Shown here one piece after another: positions 1 through 8,764 of a stretch of 64,000 nt of DNA. The stretch is from Chthoniobacteraceae bacterium. Lineage in GTDB: Bacteria; Verrucomicrobiota; Verrucomicrobiia; Chthoniobacterales; Chthoniobacteraceae. Under the pieces are notes generated by a model. It was not told the DNA's origin, did no database searches, and was given only the letters and a program-made list of their open reading frames with translations. Position 1 is the first letter of the stretch. The number at the start of each line of letters is the position of its first letter. The stretch spans positions 62,001 through 126,000 of the forward strand of contig JAQGOL010000008.1 of the NCBI GenBank assembly GCA_028293625.1. The letters are read 5' to 3'. The translations under genes were made by a program, and so were the position numbers.

Positions 1-2
1 CC

Positions 3-2531
3 GCCGCCAATAGCTCCGTCCAACATCTTATCGTCTCATCCAATCCCGCGGCCGAAAACCTTCTTTATACTATCCGCACTCTTTACACGACCCTCCGGGC
101 GAGCCCGGAGTTCAAGCTGCTCTTTGCCGACCGGATCCAGAAACATTTCTTTAATGGCGGCGCCCTTACCGATGCAAAGATTCTGGCCCGAAAGAATGCG
201 TTGCGCGCTGAAATGCTGCCGCTGATCCCTTCATTTAACGACGCGGATTTTAATACCTGGATCAACGGCACCGGCGATATCACGCGCTACACAACCGCGG
301 GCGCCGCAAACAATCCCAGCCGCCGTCAGGTTCTTTTAAACGGTTATACGGATGACACAGTCGGGGGCGCATTGGTGCCGGCGCAATTTCGAGCCGAAGG
401 ACTTTTTCCAGCCACGCTCGCGCCGGTGTTCTCGCAATCGGGCGGCCAGGTGGCGCAAGGTTTCCAGGTTGCGATCACCAATCCGAACGCGACCGGGACG
501 ATTTACTACACCACCGACGGGAGCGACCCACGCGCGCCAGGCGGCGCGGTCCAGGGCAACGTCTACTCGACCCCGATTCCCATCACCCAGACAAGCACGG
601 TCAGGGCACGGATTCGTAATGCCAACAATGAGTGGAGTCCCGTGGTGGAATTCACATTCGTAGTCTCGGAGGCGCCTTCCCTATTGATCACGGAAATCAT
701 GTATCGCCCCTCCCCGTCTGTGGATGCGGATGGCGACCAGTTCGAGTTTATTGAACTTAAAAATGTCGGGCCCGCGCCGGTTAACCTTGCCGGGATGAGC
801 TTTGGTGGAATCACCTATACTTTCCCGGCCGGTGCGGTGCTGGGCCCGGATGCTTTTGCGCTGGTTGTCAGCGATACGGTGCGATTCGGCGCGAGATATC
901 CCGGCGTGGCGGTCGCCGGCTCTTATGCGGGCAGCCTCGATAACAACGGCGAGACCATTATACTCAACGATCTCGCGGGAAACCGGGTAACTGGTGTCAC
1001 TTACAGTCACAGCGCGCCGTGGCCCGCACTCGCTGATGGATATGGCAACTCGCTTGTCCCGCTCAATCCCAACAGCAATGCTCTTCCTAATAACGCGGCA
1101 AGCTGGCGAGCGAGTGCCATGATCGGCGGATCACCCGGCGCCGATGACGCGACCCCGGCAACCGCAACGGTTGTCGTCAATGAACTCCTTTCCAACTCCG
1201 TGCTTCCCCAGACCGATACGGTGGAACTTTACAATCCAACTTCGCAAGGCGTCGATATTGGGGGATGGTTCCTGAGCGATAACGCCAATAACCCAAAAAA
1301 ATATCGCATTGCCGACGGCACGATCATTGTCGCCAACGGCTACCTTGTATTCAACGAAAACGACTTCAATGCCAACGGCACGGGTTTCACCTTTGAGGGC
1401 AATGGAGAAGAAGTGCGGCTCTCAGCCGCGGATGCCGCGGGGAATCTGACAGGCTATTCGCACGGCTTTACTTTCGGAGCATCAAACCCGGCTGTCAGCT
1501 TTGGCCGTTATATTAACAGCGCTGGTATCGAGAGTTTTCCAGCCCAGTTAAAACAAACCTTCGGCGCTATCAATGCCGGACCGCTCACCGGCCCCGTGGT
1601 CATCTCCGAACTGATGTATCAGCCCGCATTGAATGGAGACGAGTTTGTTGAATTGCGAAACAACTCGAATTCGCCAGTCGCTCTTTTTGATACCGCAAAC
1701 CCGCTGAACACATGGAAGCTCACCGGCATTGCCTACCCGTTCCCTGCCGGAATCACTCTTGAGCCGCGCCAGATTATCCTGGTTACGTCCCTCAGCGAAT
1801 CCGCGTGGCGCGGGAAATATAACACTCCCGCTGCGATCCGCGTCTACGGTCCGTATGCGGGCAACCTGGACAATGGCGGGGAACGTGTATCGCTCCAGAT
1901 GCCCGGCGTTCCGTATGTAAGTCCCGGAGGTCAGAACGTGACTCCTTATATCACTGTCGAATCGGTTGATTATTCAAAACTCGCACCATGGCCCACGGCA
2001 CCCGGCGGGACCGGACCTTCTTTGGAACGCCTCAACTTGCAGGCCTATGCTGATGATCCCGGTAATTGGCGAGCTTCCCCGGTTCCGGCGGGGACTCCCG
2101 GCAGCCTGGCTCGGATCAGCTTTTCCATGTGGCAAACCTTTTCGTTTTCAACGGCTGATATCTCCAATCCTTTGATAAGTTCGCTCACTGCCGATCCGGA
2201 CGGCGATGGAATTTCCAACCTGCGCGAGTTTGCGCATGGGTTCAATCCGCTTGCAGCTGATGCATCCGCACCGGTGTCGGTATTTCTTGCCAACGATTCG
2301 GGTAGCGGCCCGTATCTCACCATCCAATACCGCCGCAGCCTGGCCGCGGGTAACCTGACGTTTCAAATTGAAACCGCCACACTCCCCGGCAACTGGTTTT
2401 CCAATGGCACCGTGCAATTGGGAAGCCCGGTTAATAACGGCGACGGCACGGAGACAATCACCGTGCGCGACACCGAGACCAGCACCGAACCGGGCAAACG
2501 TTTTATCCGGCTCCGGGTGATTGGAGAATAA
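3..2531 (+). CDS. Secreted lamin-tail-domain protein, C-terminal part (5' end outside window)
   Basis: The reading frame is open from the first bases, so this is the C-terminal ~842 residues of a longer protein; no internal Met is needed as start. The first ~100 residues (ASPEFKLLFADRIQKHFFNGG) resemble the end of a CotH-kinase-like region seen in very large verrucomicrobial extracellular proteins (family knowledge; the CotH core would lie upstream). Next comes a chitobiase/hexosaminidase C-terminal-like repeat with the motif IYYTTDGSDPR, then three lamin-tail repeats beginning LLITEIMYRPS, VVVNELLSNS and VVISELMYQPA. Near the C-terminus DPDGDGISNLREFA is a calcium-binding, thrombospondin-3-like motif. 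Likely a surface or exported adhesive or carbohydrate-associated protein; exact role unknown. It converges with the next gene, with only 10 bases between the stops. Confidence 0.85.
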   Translation, partial: AANSSVQHLIVSSNPAAENLLYTIRTLYTTLRASPEFKLLFADRIQKHFFNGGALTDAKILARKNALRAEMLPLIPSFNDADFNTWINGTGDITRYTTAGAANNPSRRQVLLNGYTDDTVGGALVPAQFRAEGLFPATLAPVFSQSGGQVAQGFQVAITNPNATGTIYYTTDGSDPRAPGGAVQGNVYSTPIPITQTSTVRARIRNANNEWSPVVEFTFVVSEAPSLLITEIMYRPSPSVDADGDQFEFIELKNVGPAPVNLAGMSFGGITYTFPAGAVLGPDAFALVVSDTVRFGARYPGVAVAGSYAGSLDNNGETIILNDLAGNRVTGVTYSHSAPWPALADGYGNSLVPLNPNSNALPNNAASWRASAMIGGSPGADDATPATATVVVNELLSNSVLPQTDTVELYNPTSQGVDIGGWFLSDNANNPKKYRIADGTIIVANGYLVFNENDFNANGTGFTFEGNGEEVRLSAADAAGNLTGYSHGFTFGASNPAVSFGRYINSAGIESFPAQLKQTFGAINAGPLTGPVVISELMYQPALNGDEFVELRNNSNSPVALFDTANPLNTWKLTGIAYPFPAGITLEPRQIILVTSLSESAWRGKYNTPAAIRVYGPYAGNLDNGGERVSLQMPGVPYVSPGGQNVTPYITVESVDYSKLAPWPTAPGGTGPSLERLNLQAYADDPGNWRASPVPAGTPGSLARISFSMWQTFSFSTADISNPLISSLTADPDGDGISNLREFAHGFNPLAADASAPVSVFLANDSGSGPYLTIQYRRSLAAGNLTFQIETATLPGNWFSNGTVQLGSPVNNGDGTETITVRDTETSTEPGKRFIRLRVIGE

Positions 2532-2541
2532 CCGCCTCGAG

Positions 2542-4755
2542 TTACGGAAGATTCCAGCTCTTGCGGCAAAGCCAATCGCCGGCAAGCAATGTAAAAAGGA
2601 GCCCAAGAAGAAGAGGCTGATTCCAGAGATCGGCGAGCTGCATACGGGCGAACTGCTGCTGTTTAAAATGGATGTTCGCGGGCCATTGGGCAGCCTCCTC
2701 GAGAGTATAAAATCTGCCGCCGGATTCTTCCGCCAGCCGTTTGAGCAACTCCCTGTCAATTGGTTTTGAGGTGAGTTCGGCAGGAGGTTTTGCTACTACG
2801 AAACGCGTTTCACCAGCGGCATTTCCACCCGGAAGAGCAAGCAAGGATGCCGCTGTAAAGACGCCCGGGATATTCGGTTCCACCTCCACCCTATAACCTG
2901 GAACTTGTTTGCCATTGGCCATGGGAAGCAGCGCCGGCCTCATCGTATACTGGAAGACTTTTTGATCCGGAGTCGTGAGCGCAAGCGGAAGGGTCGCCGG
3001 CGGTTGACCTTCTTTTTCATCAACCCTGCGAAGAATGGCGCGCACCTCAGGCCGCTCACCCATGAGGTAGTTGGCGCGTTCGGTAAAAAGCTCAAGTTTG
3101 GCGCTGTTGCCTTTCTCCTGTTCCTTGGGAATGAGCCAGTCCATGAGCTGCGTCCAGAACGTGTCGTAGGGTGAGCGCTCGGCGTCCCACGACTTGGCCG
3201 CGAGCCGCCACCGCCAGATTGTATCGGTCAGGATTGATACCACCCGGCCCTGGCCGAACCGGGTCAGCGCAATGAGCGGAGTAGTGCGGCCTTCGCTGCT
3301 TGCTTCCATAAGGACTTCGGCGGTGGCGGCGGCTCCACTCGAATAGTTTGCTGTCAGCAGTGGGGGAAACTCTTTGATGCTGGCAAAGAGCGGGCCGAAA
3401 ACCGGATGCCGCAGCCCTGCATCGGTGATCGCAACCGTGGCGCTGGCCTCCACATATTCAGCGGGCAACTTCACGGGCGAAATGTCAGCCAACGCGGTTT
3501 GTGCAATCGCAGCGGAAGCAAGTGCGTTGCGTCCACCGAGCAGGACAAGACCGCCGCCGCGATTTACAAACTCCTTGAGCGCCTCATAGTCCGCCGCGGT
3601 TAAAGCGTCGACAGCGAGGTCGCCGAGCATGACAACCGAGTAATTTGAGAGGCCTGCGGCGGTCAGCTCAAGCTTTGCATCTGACGGGACGCCACGCTCA
3701 CCCATATTAACGAGCCTGCCGTCGCCCCAGCGCACAAAGGCGTTAAGCTGCAGATTGCGATCAGTGACAATCGCCTTGCGCAGAAATTTGAAGTCGAATC
3801 CAAGCGCGTTCTGCACATAAAGCACCCTTTTGCCGGGTGCCATCGCTTCAATCACAAACGGATACTTTTTTGAATCCGTATCCGCGGCCGCGTCTTCGAG
3901 CCGAAGCTCGTATTGCATCATCCCGGGTTTATCGGGGGCGACGGGGAACGCCACGGGCCGCGTCTGTTCGTCCTCATTAAAGGAGACGGCGACCTCTTTT
4001 TCCTTCCTCCCGTCGTGCCACAATTCGACGCTCACGGTTGATCCACCCATGCCCGAGCCGGTGATTGAGGCGTGAATTTCTGAATCCCATCCGACCACCA
4101 CACGGGCGGGATAATCGACATTTCCAAGCGATACCCGCTTTCCTTTTTGTTTGAGGCTAAAAACGCTTTCGAGTTCGAAAGTGTAAACCGGCGCACCTTT
4201 TGAAACGGTTGTGACAGGCGAGTTATCCAGGCCATCGCTAAGCACCAGAATTCCAGCGAGCGGTTGTCCTCGGAACCGCTCCTGGACCTGGTTTACGGCC
4301 AAACGCAGATTGGAACTCCCACCTTGGAATCCAAGTTCTTTGGGTTCATCCGGCAGTTCCGCAAGGTGGTTGTCAAAACCGAAGAAGTGCAGCTCAAAAT
4401 CGGAGCGAACCTTTTTTAATAGCGGTGAAGCGAGCCATTCTTGTGCCCGGCCTGCGCGGCTCGTCTGCGCAGCGTCGACGGGATCGTTCATGCTTTCGGA
4501 AGTGTCGATAACGACTGCCAGCTGCGGTTTGAGAATGGTGATTTCATCAAACCGGCGTTGCGGTTGAAGAAGCATCACGACAAAGAGAAAAAGTGCGCCG
4601 ATTCGCAGTCCGCCTGAGACCAGGGCGCGCCGGCGGGAATGCAATCCTTGGGTCCACACAATCCCGGCGCCGGCCAGGAGAGCCACGCCGGCGATCAGCG
4701 GCCACGGGAACATCGGAGACCAGAGGATGACAGCTTGAAGGATCGCGAAGTTCAC
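2542..4755 (-). CDS. Membrane VWA-domain protein with glutamine-amidotransferase-like region
   Basis: 737 residues. Two N-terminal membrane segments (about residues 15-35 and 48-64) precede a von Willebrand A domain whose metal site DTSES (residues 84-88) is intact. The middle holds a class-I glutamine-amidotransferase-like fold (LKEFVNRGGGLVLLGG) without an evident catalytic Cys, and a last hydrophobic segment lies near the C-terminus (about 713-732). This architecture belongs to the membrane VWA proteins encoded with DUF58 and BatA-like proteins. They are thought to act in envelope stress or as chaperone complexes, but biochemical function is poorly defined. Its ATG overlaps the stop of the upstream gene by 4 bases, so the two are translationally coupled. 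Confidence 0.8.
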   Translation of the reverse strand: MNFAILQAVILWSPMFPWPLIAGVALLAGAGIVWTQGLHSRRRALVSGGLRIGALFLFVVMLLQPQRRFDEITILKPQLAVVIDTSESMNDPVDAAQTSRAGRAQEWLASPLLKKVRSDFELHFFGFDNHLAELPDEPKELGFQGGSSNLRLAVNQVQERFRGQPLAGILVLSDGLDNSPVTTVSKGAPVYTFELESVFSLKQKGKRVSLGNVDYPARVVVGWDSEIHASITGSGMGGSTVSVELWHDGRKEKEVAVSFNEDEQTRPVAFPVAPDKPGMMQYELRLEDAAADTDSKKYPFVIEAMAPGKRVLYVQNALGFDFKFLRKAIVTDRNLQLNAFVRWGDGRLVNMGERGVPSDAKLELTAAGLSNYSVVMLGDLAVDALTAADYEALKEFVNRGGGLVLLGGRNALASAAIAQTALADISPVKLPAEYVEASATVAITDAGLRHPVFGPLFASIKEFPPLLTANYSSGAAATAEVLMEASSEGRTTPLIALTRFGQGRVVSILTDTIWRWRLAAKSWDAERSPYDTFWTQLMDWLIPKEQEKGNSAKLELFTERANYLMGERPEVRAILRRVDEKEGQPPATLPLALTTPDQKVFQYTMRPALLPMANGKQVPGYRVEVEPNIPGVFTAASLLALPGGNAAGETRFVVAKPPAELTSKPIDRELLKRLAEESGGRFYTLEEAAQWPANIHFKQQQFARMQLADLWNQPLLLGLLFTLLAGDWLCRKSWNLP

Positions 4756-6896
4756 GGGCGTTTTTCCTCCACCTCTTCGGCTCGGAACAACTGGTTAAGC
4801 CGCCGCTGATTCAGACGCCCGGTCCTGATGCGCGCTTCGCCGCTTTGGGACCGGCGTCTGGCCAGGAGATTTGAATAGATCGATTCGGTGGCGAACGCCA
4901 TCAGCGCCAGCGCGAGAAACAGAGGCCAGAGCGGGACCAACCCCCGGTTTTGCGCCAGCCAAACGTGGAGCGCGTCGAGCCCAATGATGCTCTCGTGAGG
5001 GACAATCCGATTGAGCGCTTCCTCACTGATCGGAGTTAAGTCCGACTCGTGGGCATCGAGATTGACGGCAAAGGCATAAAGTTCTTCGGAAGCCGTGAGT
5101 GAATAAAAGCCCGCGTCCCCCGCCCTTTCCGACAAAGCGGCTCCGGGCGCGATTGTCACCGCATCGCCGGCAGGTGGCTTCAGAGTCAGCGGCTGATCAC
5201 GCGGGATGCCCGGCGGGGCAGGAACCGGATCGCCAATCAGGAACTCGGATTCGCGGCCCGTGCGCGAAACCGAGAGGCGCCCGATCTGTTGCATCAACGG
5301 AAGGAATGCCGAGGTCAGAGGAAAATCACCCCAGCTTCGGTCGGCTGAAGCGTTTACGATAATCACGCGCCCGCTGCCGCGTTGGGCGAAGATGATGAAC
5401 GGCAAATGATCGCCTAGCGTAAGAATCACCCGGGCGCCGGCACCGAGTTTCCAATTCAACAACTTGCGCTGCGGCAATGCCGGAAACGGTGTGTTGGCAT
5501 CCCATGAGTTGATAAAGAGCGGATGCCGCGGCTCAAGAGCCTGCGCAATGAGCCGTCCGGCAGGGAGGTCGCGGATTTTTTCCGGCTCTGCCGGCATCCA
5601 TTCAAGCCGTGCCACGGCCGCGGCATCGAGCAGGTCGCCCGGAAAAAAGACAACCGTTCCGCCTGCTTCAATATACCGATTGAGCTGTACGGAACTCCGA
5701 TCGCCAATATCGACTCCCGCCAGAAAAATCGCTGAAAACGGCTCCAGCGACAAATCATCGAGCCCGGCCGGGGAGACAGTTTTCAGGGGCGCACCCCGGG
5801 CTCCAGCCGTCAGCGCTTTTCGAAGGTAAAAACCGGGGCGGGTCTTTTCGGGGCCTTCGCCGGATTCAACCACCAGGAGTCGCGGTGTCTGATAAACGGC
5901 CAGGGTAAAATAGCGGCGGTCATCGGCTTCAAGATTATCGCCGGAAAGCGAGGCGGTTCCCTGCGCCCAGCGTCCCGACAGGGCCGGCATCTGAAACTCA
6001 AAAGGGAGCTCCATGGAACTCCCCGGTGCGACCTCCACCGGACGGGCGGCGACCTTTTCTTCCCCAAGCTTAATTTCCAGCAAGTCGCGCAATGTGGAAG
6101 CGGAATGATTTTCCACCACCGCAACGCCTCGCGTCATCATATCGGGGGCGGCAAAAGGGGTCTCAAAACGGATTTTACTCACCGTCGCATTGATTGCCGT
6201 AAGCGCATCCGGCCTCACCACTGCCAATTGCGGACGAGTGCGTTTCCAAGTCTCATCAAAGACCGTGTTTTTCTCAAACTGCCAGCCGTTCTCCTGATTA
6301 TCGGTGAAAAGAAAGATCTCTTTGACCCCGCGCCCGGTTTTTCCAATCGCTTTACAGGCGCTCTTTAAAGCGGCTGAAAAATCGGTCCTGCCCTCGGTGG
6401 ATTGAATCGAATTGATCGCCTGCCGGGCAGCCGCATGATCCACGGTCGGTTCGCCAATGAGAAGTCGTGCGCGGTCGCTCACGGCGATCACCACGACTTC
6501 ATCCCCAGGTTTCAGATCGTCGATGATGGCACGGGCCCCGTCCTTGGCGCGTTCCAGCCGGCTCATATCGCCGCTCTTGTAGGTCATGCTCAGCGACTCA
6601 TCGATCACCAGCGCAATTGATCGGGGTACATTGCCGCTGAAAAGTTTGGTGGAATCCGTTGAAAGCAAAGGGCGGGCTGCGGCAAGGATGAGCAGCACGA
6701 AAATCAGGCATCGCAACAATAGCAGCAGCAGGTTTTCAAGTTTCGCGCTTCGGCTTGTGCGGGCGGCCACCACCTTTAAAAATCGAAGCGTGCTGAACGG
6801 CACCTTGACCACCCGTTTTCGTTGCCAGAGATGGATGGCGATCGGTGCCAGCAATGCGCCGAATCCATAAAAAAGCCAGGGGGCGAGGAATGTCAT
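4752..6896 (-). CDS. BatA-like membrane protein with VWA domain
   Basis: 714 residues from the ATG at 6896. This start is chosen over an upstream in-frame one because AGGAGA lies directly before it and the protein then begins with the family's usual hydrophobic MTFLAPWLFYGFGALLAP. Residues 1-80 match the BatA aerotolerance-regulator N-terminal domain (two membrane segments around a short basic loop, LWQRKRVVKVPFSTLRFL). A VWA domain follows with metal site DESLS (99-103), then a long periplasmic or amidotransferase-like part (FIEAGGTVVFFPGDLLD-type region) and a C-terminal hydrophobic segment (LVPLWPLFLALALMAF). It starts 13 bases after the DUF58 stop and overlaps the next VWA gene, so the three form one operon. 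Molecular function is not established. Confidence 0.82.
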   Translation of the reverse strand: MTFLAPWLFYGFGALLAPIAIHLWQRKRVVKVPFSTLRFLKVVAARTSRSAKLENLLLLLLRCLIFVLLILAAARPLLSTDSTKLFSGNVPRSIALVIDESLSMTYKSGDMSRLERAKDGARAIIDDLKPGDEVVVIAVSDRARLLIGEPTVDHAAARQAINSIQSTEGRTDFSAALKSACKAIGKTGRGVKEIFLFTDNQENGWQFEKNTVFDETWKRTRPQLAVVRPDALTAINATVSKIRFETPFAAPDMMTRGVAVVENHSASTLRDLLEIKLGEEKVAARPVEVAPGSSMELPFEFQMPALSGRWAQGTASLSGDNLEADDRRYFTLAVYQTPRLLVVESGEGPEKTRPGFYLRKALTAGARGAPLKTVSPAGLDDLSLEPFSAIFLAGVDIGDRSSVQLNRYIEAGGTVVFFPGDLLDAAAVARLEWMPAEPEKIRDLPAGRLIAQALEPRHPLFINSWDANTPFPALPQRKLLNWKLGAGARVILTLGDHLPFIIFAQRGSGRVIIVNASADRSWGDFPLTSAFLPLMQQIGRLSVSRTGRESEFLIGDPVPAPPGIPRDQPLTLKPPAGDAVTIAPGAALSERAGDAGFYSLTASEELYAFAVNLDAHESDLTPISEEALNRIVPHESIIGLDALHVWLAQNRGLVPLWPLFLALALMAFATESIYSNLLARRRSQSGEARIRTGRLNQRRLNQLFRAEEVEEKRP

Positions 6897-6909
6897 TCTC
6901 CTGAATTTT

Positions 6910-7809
6910 TCAAAGCGACATCCGCCGCCGCTCCAACAGGTATTGATGAATGAAGTCCTCGAAGCTTTCCGAGGTGAAGACCAGCCGGTAATCGACATTC
7001 ATCACGGCGCATTTTTCACGGATCGCGTCGATGGCTTTCTGCAGCTCGTGCTTATAAGCTTCGCGGGCTGTGACCGGGTCGATCTCAAGAGTTTCGCCCG
7101 TCTCCATGTCGATAAATTCAGCGATGCCGCTCATGGAAAGATCGAGTTCCGCCGGGTCAAGAATTTGGAGAAGGATCACGTCGTGCATTTTCTTTTTAAA
7201 ATGCGCGATGGCGTTGAAGAGCGCGTCGGGATCATCGAAGCAATCGCTCATCAGGACGATCAGCCCGCGCCGGGAAATCATCTCGGCAAGCGCATGCAAC
7301 GCTTTGCCGGTATCGGTCACATTGCACGGTTGATGGGAGGCAAGGCGGTCGACAATGAGCCGCAAATGCCGCGATCCGCTCCGGGCCGGGACCATTTCGC
7401 GCACTTCATTGTCGTAAACGGTCAGGCCGATGGAGTCGTGTTGTTTGCCGACAATATAACCGAGCGCCACTGCCACGCGGCAGGCATATTGATACTTAGT
7501 GGGATGCTCCGGCGAGCCGTATGCCATCGAACCCGACGCATCGAGCACGACATGGACGCGCAAACTTGTTTCCTCCTCATACTGCCGAATGACATAACGC
7601 TCCGTGCGGCCAAACACTTTCCAGTCCAGATGCCGGAGATTATCGCCCTTCGTATAAGCGCGCCGATCGGCAAACTCGACGCTTTGACCTTTCAGCGGGC
7701 TTTTATGACCACCGCTCATGGAGCCTTCCGTGATATAACGCGACCGCACGGCGAGTTGCTCGAGCTTGCGCAGCGATTCCACCGAGAGGAAATCCGAGAT
7801 GGAAGCCAT
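6910..7809 (-). CDS. DUF58 domain protein
   Basis: 299 residues, the usual length for the family. The DUF58 signature is clear (VEFADRRAYTKGDNLRHLDW, residues 44-63), followed by a VWA-like fold with metal site DASGS (90-94). No membrane segment is visible, so the protein is probably cytoplasmic or peripheral to the BatA-like partners encoded downstream. DUF58 genes normally sit beside a MoxR AAA+ ATPase and VWA proteins. Here the VWA proteins are present but no MoxR gene is seen in the window. The start is 4 bases from the stop of the preceding gene. Confidence 0.88.
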   Translation of the reverse strand: MASISDFLSVESLRKLEQLAVRSRYITEGSMSGGHKSPLKGQSVEFADRRAYTKGDNLRHLDWKVFGRTERYVIRQYEEETSLRVHVVLDASGSMAYGSPEHPTKYQYACRVAVALGYIVGKQHDSIGLTVYDNEVREMVPARSGSRHLRLIVDRLASHQPCNVTDTGKALHALAEMISRRGLIVLMSDCFDDPDALFNAIAHFKKKMHDVILLQILDPAELDLSMSGIAEFIDMETGETLEIDPVTAREAYKHELQKAIDAIREKCAVMNVDYRLVFTSESFEDFIHQYLLERRRMSL

Positions 7810-7812
7810 GCG

Positions 7813-8613
7813 TTAAAAAGTGGCTGCAAACAAATGTTCCGTATCGGCAAACAACGCCCAGCCGTCCCCGATAAACAAAAGGCCGATTTCGCCGAGCCGG
7901 CCGCCTTCCTGAAGCGCCGCCGTTTTTCCGGCCGCATCCCGCAACTCCAGAACGCGCCGGCTTCCGACCAGCCGGCTGGTTATTTTCCACGAGGGAACTG
8001 GCCGAGCTGGCTTAAGCGCGTCCTCAAAACGCGAAAGAAGCGGGTAGCGCGTGGTGCCGAGCTGATAGCGTTGCTTTACAAGCTTGAGATGATTTGGCGC
8101 CGCTGGCTTATAAACCCACGGTTCGCCCCACGCATCCAATTGAAGGTTTTTCGGAATTTCCTCCGCCGCTTCACTTAACGAATCAGGAAACCGGACTTGT
8201 CGCCGGTAAAATTTAAGCAAAGCTGCGTCGACCTGCCGCATGGCAAGGCGAGAGAGCCAGGCGCGGGCAAGCTCCCGCAATCCGGCCGTGCACGAGTCGT
8301 CGCCATTCGCTTTCGCGGTGTGCTCAAGCTCCGGGAGCCAGAGTCCTTCCTCGAGTCCCGCCCGCATTTGAATCGACGCTTTCTGAAAAACGGCCGCGGG
8401 ACGAACCGCAGCAGGCAGATCGGAAGCGGCTTGATCGAGCGCCGCCAGTTTGGCCGGCAGCGTCCGGGGAGGTTCATCCGTCCAAAGCTCGGAGGGGGCC
8501 AAACCAAACGACACCTGGGCCGCCAGCAGATTGAGAGCGAGCAGGATCCGCGTCACTTTGGCGAAGAATGGAGACCGGGGGGCATACGCTGGGCGCAGGC
8601 TAGGTGAAATCAT
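7813..8613 (-). CDS. Secreted protein of unknown function, first gene of the DUF58/VWA cluster
   Basis: 266 residues. The N-terminus has a basic stretch followed by a hydrophobic segment (ILLALNLLAAQVSFGLA) that reads as a signal peptide or anchor. The region near residues 125-160 (FPDSLSEAA... LDAWGEPWVYKP) resembles the C-terminal part of type II pseudopilins, where a DPWGNPYVY motif is typical, although there is no FTLIE-type leader. It lies 4 bases upstream of the DUF58 gene and should be co-transcribed with it. I do not recognise a named family; the gene occupies the place where MoxR is often found but shows no P-loop. Confidence 0.7.
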   Translation of the reverse strand: MISPSLRPAYAPRSPFFAKVTRILLALNLLAAQVSFGLAPSELWTDEPPRTLPAKLAALDQAASDLPAAVRPAAVFQKASIQMRAGLEEGLWLPELEHTAKANGDDSCTAGLRELARAWLSRLAMRQVDAALLKFYRRQVRFPDSLSEAAEEIPKNLQLDAWGEPWVYKPAAPNHLKLVKQRYQLGTTRYPLLSRFEDALKPARPVPSWKITSRLVGSRRVLELRDAAGKTAALQEGGRLGEIGLLFIGDGWALFADTEHLFAATF

Positions 8614-8692
8614 TTCCCGCGCAAGGCTAAGCGCTCTTCGATGAAGCGCCGCCGCAATGCATGCACACCCAAACAGGCCGGTCCCGCGCGAC

Positions 8693-8721
8693 TTTCTTGC
8701 GGCACAACCGTCCGATACAAT
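8693..8721 (+). promoter_or_regulatory. Possible sigma70-type promoter of the metal ATPase gene
   Basis: TACAAT (8716-8721) is one mismatch from the -10 consensus, with a weak -35 (TTTCTT, 8693-8698) at an ideal 17-base spacing. If used, transcription would begin near 8728, which supports the ATG at 8765 over the one at 8657. Prediction by eye only. Confidence 0.3.
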
Positions 8722-8764
8722 ATTACCTCACGACCGTGTCAATCGCGCGTCACTGCCCCAACAT

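Noticed and set aside
6943-8178. Long plus-strand open frame (about 411 codons) antisense to DUF58 and its upstream neighbour
   Set aside because: It mirrors strongly supported minus-strand genes with clear domains, has no recognisable protein features and is explained by GC-rich codon use.
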